This document shows positions 8,583 through 16,291 of a stretch of 64,000 nt of DNA, piece by piece. Every line of letters begins with the position of its first letter. Within the stretch, counting starts at the first letter, position 1. The DNA is from Caenibius tardaugens NBRC 16725 (lineage in GTDB: Bacteria > Pseudomonadota > Alphaproteobacteria > Sphingomonadales > Sphingomonadaceae), in assembly GCF_003860345.1 (NCBI RefSeq), contig NZ_CP034179.1:2774001-2838000 (forward strand). Reading direction: 5' to 3'. The notes beneath the pieces were generated by a model. That model was not told the origin of the DNA. It saw nothing but the letters and a program-made list of their open reading frames with translations, and did not search any database. The position numbers were made by a program, and so were the translations under genes.

Positions 8583-9388
8583 ACGAAGATGGCCTCCTGT
8601 TCGAAATGCCCGAACAGGGCCCTTCGAATGAGGATTGGGACAGTCCGGTCGCCGGATCGGGCGATGAAGGCGCGCTCTATCTTGAACTCGATGGCTGGGA
8701 AGGACCGCTGGATCTGCTGCTCGATCTGGCACGGCGGCAGAAAGTCGATCTCAAGACCATTTCCATTCTCGCGCTGGTCGATCAGTACCTGACCTATATC
8801 GACCAGGCCGAAGCCCTGCGGCTGGAACTGGCGGCCGACTATCTCGTCATGGCGGCCTGGCTGGCCTACCTTAAGTCGGCCCTGCTTCTGCCGAAGGAAG
8901 AACAGGAAGACCCCAGCCCCGAAGAACTGGCCCTGCGTCTGCAACTGCGCTTGCAGCGCCTTTCCGCGATGCGCGAGGCAGCTGCCCGGCTGATGGCACG
9001 GGATCGGCTGGGGCGCGATGTGTTCCGGCGTGGCGCACCCGAAGGGTTGCGGGTGGATCGCAAGAATGCGTGGCAATGCGACTGGTTCGATCTGGTCAGC
9101 GCCTATGGGCAGGTACAGGCCCGCAACAAACCGGTGGTGCATATGGTGCGCGAACGGCCGGTGATGACACTGGAAAGCGCGATCAACCGCGTATCATCCA
9201 TGCTGGGCATGACGCTGAACTGGATGCAGCTGGAAGATTTCCTGCCGACCCATTCCGATCCGCGCCTGCGGCGTTCGGCGCTGGCATCCAGCTTTCTGGC
9301 GGCGCTGGAACTGGCGCGCACCGGCCGCGCGGAAATCGCGCAGGAACAGACGTTCGGCCCACTGCGGCTGCGCCGGATCGTGGCATGA
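8579..9388 (+). CDS. scpA: Segregation and condensation protein A
   Basis: The kleisin subunit (269 residues) that joins SMC and ScpB in chromosome compaction and segregation. The N-terminal signature LELDGWEGPLDLLLDLARRQKVDL and the following ISILALVDQYLTYI are typical SMC-head contact regions; the C-terminal winged-helix part (SFLAALELARTGRAEIAQEQTFGPLRLRR) is also clear. GTG start at 8579 overlaps the nagZ stop (GTGA), and the end overlaps the scpB start (ATGA), so translation is coupled in sequence nagZ-scpA-scpB. Confidence 0.95.
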   Translation: MNEDGLLFEMPEQGPSNEDWDSPVAGSGDEGALYLELDGWEGPLDLLLDLARRQKVDLKTISILALVDQYLTYIDQAEALRLELAADYLVMAAWLAYLKSALLLPKEEQEDPSPEELALRLQLRLQRLSAMREAAARLMARDRLGRDVFRRGAPEGLRVDRKNAWQCDWFDLVSAYGQVQARNKPVVHMVRERPVMTLESAINRVSSMLGMTLNWMQLEDFLPTHSDPRLRRSALASSFLAALELARTGRAEIAQEQTFGPLRLRRIVA

Positions 9389-10044
9389 GCGACGAACGCG
9401 AACCCGATGAACTGCTGCGCGCGGTTGAAGCGACGCTGTTCGCAGCGGAAGAACCGATGAGTATCGAGGTTCTGTCGAACCATCTCGGCGGGGCCGATGT
9501 GCGCGCGGCGCTGCGCGAACTGGCGCAGCATTATCAGGGGCGCGGCATCGAACTGGTTGAGCGGGGCAAGCGCTGGCATTTTCAGACGGCGCCAGACCTT
9601 GCGCATCTGTTGCGGCGCCAACGGGAACAGGTCCGCCGTCTGTCGCGTGCGGCAACGGAAGTGCTGGCGATTGTCGCCTATCACGAACCAGTGAGCCGCG
9701 CCGAAGTGGAAGCGATTCGCGGTGTGCAGACGGCAAAGGGCACGCTGGACGTCTTGCTGGAAGCGGGCTGGGTGCGGGTGGCGGGCCGCCGCGAGGTTCC
9801 CGGTCGCCCGGTTATCTACGCCACGACTGCGGAATTTCTGGCCCATTTCGGGCTGGCATCGCGCCGTGACCTACCGGGAATCGACGAATTGCGCGCGGCT
9901 GGCTTGCTCGATCCGGTGGAAGACGTGCTGGAAGGCTTGCTGGGCGAAAGTGCGCCTGCGCCGGAATCCGGCCCGGCAGAGGAAAATCCACCCCCGGATG
10001 ACCCCGAGGCGGGACTGGAAACCACGCCGGATGAAGCGGGCTGA
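9385..10044 (+). CDS. scpB: Segregation and condensation protein B
   Basis: 219 residues with two winged helices typical of ScpB: DELLRAVEATLFAAEEPMSIEVL at the N-terminus, and LSRAATEVLAIVAYHEPVSRAEVEAIRGVQT then TLDVLLEAGWVRVAGRREVPGRPVIYATT in the second domain. It dimerises and bridges ScpA-SMC. The last 50 residues are an acidic, Pro-rich tail. The frame stays open far upstream inside scpA, but ATG 9385 overlaps the scpA stop and begins the domain. tatA follows after a 58-base gap. Confidence 0.95.
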   Translation: MSDEREPDELLRAVEATLFAAEEPMSIEVLSNHLGGADVRAALRELAQHYQGRGIELVERGKRWHFQTAPDLAHLLRRQREQVRRLSRAATEVLAIVAYHEPVSRAEVEAIRGVQTAKGTLDVLLEAGWVRVAGRREVPGRPVIYATTAEFLAHFGLASRRDLPGIDELRAAGLLDPVEDVLEGLLGESAPAPESGPAEENPPPDDPEAGLETTPDEAG

Positions 10045-10102
10045 CTGGCGCTGCGCCGCCAAAGCGCCTATATTCTGAAACACACGAATTGAGAGAGTTT
10101 CC

Positions 10103-10357
10103 ATGGGACTTAGCGTCTGGCACATTCTTGTCGTTGCCCTGGTTATCCTCGTGCTGTTCGGGCGCGGCAGGATTTCCGAAATGATGGGCGATTTCGGCAA
10201 GGGTATCAAAAGCTTCAAGGAAGGGATCAAGGAAGAGGACGACAAGCCGGTCGCCCCGCGCATCGAAGCGCCTTCGTCCGATGCCCCGCCTGCCGAAGTC
10301 AGGCCCGCCGATACCACGGAAAACAAGTCGGCCGACAATCAGCCGACGTCCAACTGA
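10103..10357 (+). CDS. tatA: Sec-independent translocase subunit TatA
   Basis: 84 residues with the TatA layout: short N-terminal membrane helix ([24 protein letters not shown]), the FG hinge, an amphipathic helix ([19 protein letters not shown]), and a disordered acidic tail. TatA oligomers form the route for folded Tat substrates across the inner membrane. AGAGAG lies upstream of the ATG. First of tatA-tatB-tatC; the gaps are 15 and 2 bases, so one transcript is expected. Confidence 0.95.
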   Translation: MGLSVWHILVVALVILVLFGRGRISEMMGDFGKGIKSFKEGIKEEDDKPVAPRIEAPSSDAPPAEVRPADTTENKSADNQPTSN

Positions 10358-10372
10358 TCGAGAGAATGCGCC

Positions 10373-10798
10373 ATGTTTGATGTCGGCGCGTCCGAATTGC
10401 TCCTGATTGCCGTGGTGGCAATCGTCGTCATCGGGCCGAAAGATATGCCACTGGCCCTGCGTACCGCCGGGCGATGGATTGCCAAGATACGCCGTGTTTC
10501 CGGCCATTTCCGTTCGGGTATCGAAACCATGATCCGTGAAGCGGAACTGGAAGATATGGAAAAGAAATGGCGGGAACAGAACGCGCAGATCATGGCGGCC
10601 CATCCGGATGCCTCCACGCATCCCGAGGCGGCATCAGCAGAAGCCGCATCGGCCGAGGCGGCTCTTTCGACCCCGCCGCACGGTAATCCTGCCGCCGAAG
10701 CGGGCGGCGACCCGGGCGCTGTCGCCACCGGTGATGTGTCGCCACCGGCGGAACCGCAATTGCCGCTGGGCGGCCCCGTCAGCCGTAACGAGCCCTGA
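10373..10798 (+). CDS. tatB: Sec-independent translocase subunit TatB
   Basis: 141 residues. The N-terminus MFDVGASELLLIAVVAIVVIGPKDMPLALRTAG is the TatB signature (the acidic residue and GP after the helix separate it from TatA), followed by a long amphipathic helix (KIRRVSGHFRSGIETMIREAELEDMEKKW) and a low-complexity Ala/Pro/Glu tail. TatB works with TatC as the twin-arginine signal receptor. Confidence 0.95.
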   Translation: MFDVGASELLLIAVVAIVVIGPKDMPLALRTAGRWIAKIRRVSGHFRSGIETMIREAELEDMEKKWREQNAQIMAAHPDASTHPEAASAEAASAEAALSTPPHGNPAAEAGGDPGAVATGDVSPPAEPQLPLGGPVSRNEP

Positions 10799-10800
10799 CC

Positions 10801-11613
10801 ATGGCCTTCAAGATCAAAGACATCGACGAGACGCAGGCCCCGCTGCTGGAACACCTGATCGAGTTGCGCAACCGGTTGATGCGCTGTGTGCTGGCACTGG
10901 CCGTGGCCTTTGGCGTCTGTCTCTATTTCGCGGAGGACATTTTCGGATTTCTCGTCCGTCCGCTGACGGCGGCCTTCCCCGAGGGGCAGGGGCGCCTGAT
11001 TTACACCAAGCTCTACGAAGCCTTCTTCGTCGAGATCAAGGTGGCCCTGTTCGCGGCGTTCTTCGTGAGCTTTCCCATTCTGGCGAACCAGCTCTGGGCT
11101 TTTGTCGCCCCCGGCCTCTATGCCAAGGAAAAGAAGGCGTTCCTGCCGTTCCTCTTCGCCACCCCGATTCTGTTTATCGCGGGGGCGGCGATGGCCTATT
11201 ACATTGTCATGCCCACGGCCTTTGCGTGGTTTCTGGGCTTTCAGGGCAATGCGGGGGGGCTGAAACTCGAAGCCCTGCCGGGTACCGGCGATTATCTCGA
11301 TCTGGTGATGCAGTTCATTCTGGCGTTCGGCATCAGTTTCCTGCTGCCGGTGCTGCTTCTGCTGCTCAATCGCGCTGGGATTGTCACGCGCACGCAACTG
11401 GCCGGGGCGCGGCGTTACGTGATCGTGGCGATTTTTATCGTCGCGGCGGTGATCACGCCGCCCGATGTGGTGTCGCAATTGCTGCTGGCGATCCCGCTGA
11501 TGCTGCTGTTCGAAAGCGCGATGCTGATCATGTGGTTCGGCGAACGGCGCGAGCGGAAGGCTGAAGCAGAAGCGGCGGCCGATAACGATGGGGCGCCGAC
11601 GGAACAGGCCTGA
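10801..11613 (+). CDS. tatC: Sec-independent translocase subunit TatC
   Basis: 270 residues, polytopic (six expected membrane spans). Family hallmarks: PLLEHLIELRNRLMR at the cytoplasmic N-terminus with the conserved Glu contacting the RR signal, YTKLYEAFFVEIKVALFAAFF, FVAPGLYAKEKKAFLPF, and VITPPDVVSQLLLAIPLMLLFE. The inner-membrane core of the Tat receptor. The C-terminal tail after the last span is charged. A strong intrinsic terminator follows at 11648-11678, ending the tatABC transcript. Confidence 0.96.
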   Translation: MAFKIKDIDETQAPLLEHLIELRNRLMRCVLALAVAFGVCLYFAEDIFGFLVRPLTAAFPEGQGRLIYTKLYEAFFVEIKVALFAAFFVSFPILANQLWAFVAPGLYAKEKKAFLPFLFATPILFIAGAAMAYYIVMPTAFAWFLGFQGNAGGLKLEALPGTGDYLDLVMQFILAFGISFLLPVLLLLLNRAGIVTRTQLAGARRYVIVAIFIVAAVITPPDVVSQLLLAIPLMLLFESAMLIMWFGERRERKAEAEAAADNDGAPTEQA

Positions 11614-11647
11614 TCGGGCGGTTCTCCGCTGATCCGCCATCGGGTTG

Positions 11648-11678
11648 CCGGCTGGCCCTTACCAGCCGGGCATTTTTT
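11648..11678 (+). terminator. Intrinsic terminator of tatABC, embedded in the convergent gene
   Basis: A perfect 8-base stem CCGGCTGG (11648-11655) / CCAGCCGG (11662-11669), loop of six, then GCA and six T (11673-11678) on the plus strand. It lies 34 bases after the tatC stop. The stop codon of the leftward amidohydrolase (11659-11661) sits in the loop and its last codons form one arm, so the terminator is inside that gene. The reverse strand has no T-run after the stem, so it works for tatC only. Confidence 0.85.
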
Positions 11679-12969
11679 CCTGTGATATCTTCTGCGCTTC
11701 TTCCTGCCCGGCGACATAGATCCGGGCGCCGCCGATCCATGTTTCGACCACGCGCAGGCTGCGCAACTCCGCCGGGCTGGCCAGCATCGGATCGCGGTCC
11801 AGCATGACGAAATCGGCGCGCTGCCCCTTGATCAGTTTGCCAAAGCGCCCATCGCCGAACCCGGCATAGGCGCCATTCGCGGTAAACGCGGCCAGAGCAT
11901 CTTCGCGCGACAGTTTCTGCGTGGGTTGCCAGTCTGCGGCGGGCGTGCCCGATGCGCTTTCCCGCGTGATCGCCATCGCCATATCCGCAAACGGTGCGGG
12001 TACGGCGTTGGTGGCGATCGAGGCATAGGCCGGTTTGACACCCGCCTGCACCACGCTTTGCCATGGTTGCACCTGTGCCGCGTCAGCCGGTGTGCCTGCC
12101 ATGTCCTGTTCCAACGCGCCGAAGCGGAAGGTGATCAGCGCCTTGTCGCCCGCCGCGCGGCCAGCCTGTACCGTGTCGATGGCGCGCAGGCCTTCCAGCC
12201 GCCAGCGCCGTTCCCCCTGATAGGTGGGCTTGAGTTCGACAATCGCGTCCAGCACATCGTCCACGGCGGCGCGATCAGGCGTGGCCGCCGCGATCTGGAA
12301 ATTGTCCATCGCCGCCCGGCTCATCAGGTTGCGCAACTGCGTGGCGGCGGGCGAAAGCGCCGCCGATGTGGCGCCTTCCGTTTTGCCGGGGCGCAGGAAC
12401 AGCCCGTTGAACCGCAACTTGTCGTTATAGAGCCAGGGCGTGGGGCCAGGGCCGCCGATCAGGGTCATATCCTCCACTGTCCCGGCATAGGCCATGACGC
12501 GGATATAGAGCGTGTTCTGGTCGCCTGCGCGGCGATAGGCCTGCCAGTCATCGATCGTGGTGCCCATGTCGGCCACGGCGGTGATCCCTTGCGCGGCAAG
12601 AAGGCGTTGGGCCTTCTGCAGGGCGACATCGCGATCTTCGGGGCGGGGCGGGGGCAGCCCGTTCTTGCCGCCGGTCATGGCCGCATAGCCGATACGCATC
12701 AGCGCCACATGGGAATCGACAATGCCGGGCATGATGAACCGGCCCGCGCCATCATAGCGGTAATCGATTTTCTTCGGCCGTTTGTCGCCGCTTTTCAGGA
12801 TCTGCGCGATCGTGCCGTTCTCATCGAAAATCAGTCCGGTGAATGTGATCAGACGGCCATTTTCGTCGAGCGTGATGCCGCTGATATTATCCAGCAGCGA
12901 ATCCGCCTGCGCGGGCGCGGCCAGCGCCAGCGACCCTGCGGCACATACAACAAAGGCAAGCGTCCGCAT
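11659..12969 (-). CDS. Exported YtcJ-like amidohydrolase homologue lacking metal ligands
   Basis: 436 residues with an N-terminal signal peptide (MRTLAFVVCAAGSLALAAPAQA, cleavage near 22). The fold is that of the YtcJ/AepA amidohydrolases: N-terminal beta-sandwich, FIMPGIVDSHVALM (79-91), and C-terminal SREDALAAFTANGAYAGFGDGRFGKLIKGQRADFVMLDRDP (354-394). The metal sites look lost. The usual HxH after PGxxD reads H87-V-A89. The His of the HxxGD strand is replaced in FQIAAATPDR (224-233). RIEH reads RLEG (257-260), and the GSD strand reads IATN (318-321). Hence probably not a metal-dependent hydrolase. It starts at ATG 12969, sharing one base with the upstream dehydrogenase stop (TGATG), so the pair is coupled. 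Confidence 0.8.
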   Translation of the reverse strand: MRTLAFVVCAAGSLALAAPAQADSLLDNISGITLDENGRLITFTGLIFDENGTIAQILKSGDKRPKKIDYRYDGAGRFIMPGIVDSHVALMRIGYAAMTGGKNGLPPPRPEDRDVALQKAQRLLAAQGITAVADMGTTIDDWQAYRRAGDQNTLYIRVMAYAGTVEDMTLIGGPGPTPWLYNDKLRFNGLFLRPGKTEGATSAALSPAATQLRNLMSRAAMDNFQIAAATPDRAAVDDVLDAIVELKPTYQGERRWRLEGLRAIDTVQAGRAAGDKALITFRFGALEQDMAGTPADAAQVQPWQSVVQAGVKPAYASIATNAVPAPFADMAMAITRESASGTPAADWQPTQKLSREDALAAFTANGAYAGFGDGRFGKLIKGQRADFVMLDRDPMLASPAELRSLRVVETWIGGARIYVAGQEEAQKISQEKMPGW

Positions 12970-13865
12970 CACCGGCGGCCCTTGGGCAGGCGGCGGATTA
13001 GCGCGCTGGTATCCTGACGCCCGCCGCCCAGTGCCTGCACTTCGCCATAGAACTGGTCGACCAGCGCCGTCACCGGGACCGACACGCCCAGCGCCTTCGC
13101 CTCCTCGATGGCGTAGCCCAGATCCTTGCGCATCCAGTCGATGGCGAAGCCGAAGTCGAATTCGTCGGCGGCCATGGTTTTCCAGCGGTTTTCCATTTGC
13201 CAGCTTTGCGCCGCGCCGCCCGAAATGGCGTCGAGCACCTTGTCCATGTCGAGATTGGCGGCATCGGCAAAACGCACCGCTTCCGACAGGCCCGCCATGA
13301 TCCCCGAAATGCAGATCTGGTTGACCATCTTGGCGGTCTGTCCGGCCCCGGCGCCGCCAATATGCACCATGCGGGCGGCATAGGCCGCCATGACCGCTTC
13401 TGCCGCGGCATAGGCATCCGGTGTGCCGCCGCACATGATCGCCAGCTTGCCGTTTTCCGCGCCTGCCTGCCCGCCCGAAACCGGGGCGTCGACGAAGTGC
13501 AAGCCGCCATCCGCGCATTCCTGTGCCAGCGCGCGGGCGATGCGTGCCGAAACGGTGGTGTGATCGATCACCAGCCCGCCGGGCGCGAGCGTCGCCAGCG
13601 CACCGTCAGGCCCGCGCATGACTTGCGACAGATCATCGTCATTGCCCACACAACTGATGACGATCTGCGCATCACGTGCGGCTTCTGCCGGTGTGGCGGC
13701 GATATGGGCCGCGCCATCGCTGCCGAACCGGTCACGCCAGGCCTGTGCCCGTGCGGGTGTGCGGTTATAGGCGGTGACGGTGTGGCCCGCACGCAGGAGA
13801 TGCCCGGCCATCGGGCCGCCCATGACGCCGAGGCCCAGAAAGGCGATATGTTTGCTGTCAGACAT
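12969..13865 (-). CDS. NAD(P)-dependent beta-hydroxyacid dehydrogenase (3-hydroxyisobutyrate dehydrogenase family)
   Basis: 298 residues. Rossmann motif FLGLGVMGGPMAGHLLRAGH (9-28), substrate-binding signature DAPVSGGQAGAENGKL (126-141), and the catalytic Lys in GAGAGQTAKMVNQ (K179) are all present. The all-alpha C-terminal domain is complete. Family members oxidise 3-hydroxyisobutyrate, tartronate semialdehyde or related acids; the exact substrate cannot be read from sequence. ATG 13865 (MSDSKHIAFLG) is preferred over an upstream in-frame ATG at 13907. It shares one base with the downstream amidohydrolase start. Confidence 0.85.
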   Translation of the reverse strand: MSDSKHIAFLGLGVMGGPMAGHLLRAGHTVTAYNRTPARAQAWRDRFGSDGAAHIAATPAEAARDAQIVISCVGNDDDLSQVMRGPDGALATLAPGGLVIDHTTVSARIARALAQECADGGLHFVDAPVSGGQAGAENGKLAIMCGGTPDAYAAAEAVMAAYAARMVHIGGAGAGQTAKMVNQICISGIMAGLSEAVRFADAANLDMDKVLDAISGGAAQSWQMENRWKTMAADEFDFGFAIDWMRKDLGYAIEEAKALGVSVPVTALVDQFYGEVQALGGGRQDTSALIRRLPKGRR

Positions 13866-14005
13866 GCCCGGCTGTTTAACGTCTTTTCCTGTGAAGCAAA
13901 TGAACAATACGACGGAACAATCCGAGGGATTTACCCGTGGTGCGGTGCGGGCGGTCGTGAATCAAGGTTTCCCTAAGGCGCGCTTTCGTTTACGGCGCGC
14001 GGGCA

Positions 14006-15259
14006 ATGGACAAGATCACAACTCTGGAACAGGTCGGCGGCGATTTGCCGCGCCTGACGATCGACGATATCCGCGCGGCCGCAGAGCGGCTGAAAGGCGC
14101 GGTTGTTCGCACGCCCACCTTGTACAGCAAGACCTTGTCGAACATTACCGGCGCCAATATTTGGCTGAAGTTCGAAAATCACCAGTTTACCGCCGCTTAT
14201 AAAGAGCGTGGGGCGCTCAACGCGCTGACGCTGCTGACGGAAGAACAGCGGCGGCGGGGGGTGATCGCCGCATCAGCCGGCAACCATTCGCAAGGGCTTT
14301 CCTACCACGGCACCCGCTTGGGCGTGCCGGTGACGATCGTCATGCCCCGCACCACGCCGCATGTGAAAGTGATGCAGACCGAAAGCGTCGGCGGCAAAGT
14401 CGTGCTGGAAGGCGAGAATTTCGATCAGGCCTATGCCCATGCCCGTACCATGGAAAAGGAACTGGGACTGACCTTCATCCACCCGTTCGACGATCCGATC
14501 GTTGCGGCGGGGCAGGGAACCGTGGCGCTCGAAATGCTCGAGGATGTGCCCGAACTCGATATACTGGCGATCCCCATCGGCGGCGGCGGGCTGGCCACCG
14601 GTATGGGTGTGGCGGCGCGGGCGCTCAAGCCCGGGATCGGCCTGATCGGGGTCGAGGCGGAACTGTTCCCGTCGATGTACAATCGCCTGAAAGGCACCAA
14701 TCTGCCCTGTGGCGGCGATACGCTGGCCGAAGGGATCGCGGTGTTCGAGCCGGGCAGCTACACCTCGAAAGTGCTGGGCGAACTGCTCGACGATCTCGTG
14801 CTGGTCGATGAAGCGTCGATCGAAACGGCGCTGGCCCTGCTTCTCCAGATCGAAAAGACCGTGGTTGAAGGGGCGGGCGCCGCAGGACTGGCTGCCGTGA
14901 TGAACAATCGCGAGCTTTTTGCGGGCAAGAATGTCGGCATCGTGCTGTGCGGCGGGAATATCGATACCCGTTTGCTGGCCAATGTGTTGCTGCGCGATCT
15001 GGCGCGGCAGGGGCGGCTGGCCCGGTTGCGCATTTTCCTGCAGGATCGGCCGGGTTCGCTCTATCGCGTCATGCATGAATTCAACACGCACAACGTCAAT
15101 ATCCTGGAAATCTCGCACCAGCGTATTTTCACCAATCTTCCCGCCAAGGGGCTGGTCACGGATATCGAATGCGAGGCGCGGGATCGCGCGCAGTTGGATG
15201 CGCTGATTAATGCATTGCGGGCAAAGGGTTACACGATCAGTCAGGTGGAGCTCGATTGA
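14006..15259 (+). CDS. ilvA: Threonine ammonia-lyase (threonine dehydratase) with ACT domain
   Basis: 417 residues. PLP-dependent conversion of threonine to 2-oxobutanoate, the first step to isoleucine. The Schiff-base Lys is K66 in FTAAYKERGALNAL (families usually show SFKxRGA; here Tyr precedes the Lys). AASAGNHSQG and the phosphate loop IPIGGGGLATG are present. From about residue 335 a C-terminal ACT domain (LRIFLQDRPGSLYRVMHEFNTHNVNILEISHQR) gives regulation by an amino acid. The layout (catalytic plus one ACT) is the medium-length form. A GC-rich inverted repeat, GCGCGC (13978-13983 / 13995-14000), sits just before the start codon and no strong ribosome site is seen there. Confidence 0.9.
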   Translation: MDKITTLEQVGGDLPRLTIDDIRAAAERLKGAVVRTPTLYSKTLSNITGANIWLKFENHQFTAAYKERGALNALTLLTEEQRRRGVIAASAGNHSQGLSYHGTRLGVPVTIVMPRTTPHVKVMQTESVGGKVVLEGENFDQAYAHARTMEKELGLTFIHPFDDPIVAAGQGTVALEMLEDVPELDILAIPIGGGGLATGMGVAARALKPGIGLIGVEAELFPSMYNRLKGTNLPCGGDTLAEGIAVFEPGSYTSKVLGELLDDLVLVDEASIETALALLLQIEKTVVEGAGAAGLAAVMNNRELFAGKNVGIVLCGGNIDTRLLANVLLRDLARQGRLARLRIFLQDRPGSLYRVMHEFNTHNVNILEISHQRIFTNLPAKGLVTDIECEARDRAQLDALINALRAKGYTISQVELD

Positions 15260-15270
15260 TGCAATGATCG

Positions 15271-15297
15271 CGTCCCGTTTCGTCTCGTTACGGGACG
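15271..15297 (+). terminator. Hairpin after ilvA
   Basis: A perfect 8-base stem CGTCCCGT (15271-15278) / ACGGGACG (15290-15297) with an 11-base loop, starting 11 bases after the ilvA stop. No T-run follows, so it may be a weak terminator or an RNA-end stabiliser. The remaining 125 bases up to bpt hold no gene that I can see. Confidence 0.45.
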
Positions 15298-15424
15298 GGC
15301 CTGCGCTGCTCAGCCTCGGTTCACCGGAAATCGTGGTTAAAGAACTTTCAACATTTGGGCGGGGTGTGCATAACGCTACTTCGGCCAAGTGTGGCAGCAC
15401 AGGAACAAGGACTTCGCCAGTCAC

Positions 15425-16291
15425 GTGACGGCTCCCATTCGTTTTCCCCGGTTTTACGTGACGAGCCCCGCGCCGTGCCCCTATCTGCCGGGCCGGAACG
15501 AGCGCAAGGTTTTCACCGAATTGCGTGGCGGGAATGCCGATGCGTTGAACGATGCGTTGAGCCGGATCGGCTTTCGCCGCAGCCAGACGGTGGCCTATCG
15601 TCCGAGTTGCGGGGATTGTCAGGCCTGCGTCTCCGTGCGGGTGGTTGCAGACGAATTCCGGCCATCCTCCACGCAGCGCCGCACCTTGCGCAACAATGCG
15701 GATCTGGTGATCAGCGAATGCCGCCCGTGGGCGACGTCGGAACAGTTTGAGCTTCTCCAGCGTTATCTTGGGGCGCGCCACCCTGGCGGCGGGATGGCTT
15801 CGATGGACGAAGTCGATTTCGCGGACATGGTGGAGCACACCCCGGTGACAAGTCATGTCATCGAATACAGGGAGCCTTCTGACGGGAGGGAGCCCGGGCG
15901 CCTGATCGGTGCCTGTCTGACCGACAGGCAAAGTGACGGGTTGTCTATGATATACAGTTTTTATGACCCGGACCATGAGGCTCGAACCGGACTTGGTAAT
16001 TTTATCATCCTTGACCACATCCGGCGGGCCGTGGAAGTCGGGCTGCCTTATGTCTATCTCGGTTACTGGGTCGATGGTTCCGCACGGATGCAATACAAGA
16101 TTCGGTATCGCCCGTTGGAACGGCTCGCCGTCAGTGGATGGGAACGTTTTGAAACGGATGAGCAAGGCCGTCTTATCGCCGCCACGGCTGCGTCGCGCCG
16201 TGAAGTGGCTGCTGCTGTCGACGGCAGCGGCAAGGATGGTGTTCCCGGTGGGCAGGATCAATACCAGGTCCGGGATATGTCCGGCGCCTGA
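15425..16291 (+). CDS. bpt: Aspartate/glutamate leucyltransferase (ATE family)
   Basis: 288 residues in two domains: the N-terminal ATE domain with the conserved cysteines (CPYLPGR at 18-24; C62, C65, C68 in [14 protein letters not shown]) and the C-terminal GNAT-like ATE domain ([45 protein letters not shown]). Bpt transfers Leu from Leu-tRNA to N-terminal Asp/Glu, marking proteins for ClpSAP in the N-degron pathway. GTG 15425 is chosen because the family N-terminus ([22 protein letters not shown]) begins there; GTG 15389 is an alternative. The 3' end overlaps the likely tamA start. Confidence 0.93.
   Translation: MTAPIRFPRFYVTSPAPCPYLPGRNERKVFTELRGGNADALNDALSRIGFRRSQTVAYRPSCGDCQACVSVRVVADEFRPSSTQRRTLRNNADLVISECRPWATSEQFELLQRYLGARHPGGGMASMDEVDFADMVEHTPVTSHVIEYREPSDGREPGRLIGACLTDRQSDGLSMIYSFYDPDHEARTGLGNFIILDHIRRAVEVGLPYVYLGYWVDGSARMQYKIRYRPLERLAVSGWERFETDEQGRLIAATAASRREVAAAVDGSGKDGVPGGQDQYQVRDMSGA

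Noticed and set aside
6681-8732. 683-codon open frame on the minus strand over the SPOR gene and nagZ
   Set aside because: Covers two recognised genes in antisense and shows no family features.
9070-9384. Upstream extension of scpB inside scpA
   Set aside because: Frame open by chance; ATG 9385 overlaps the scpA stop and begins the ScpB domain.
12972-13518. Upstream extension of the amidohydrolase frame to 13518
   Set aside because: The extra residues are a shadow of the dehydrogenase gene; the signal peptide starts at ATG 12969, which overlaps the dehydrogenase stop.
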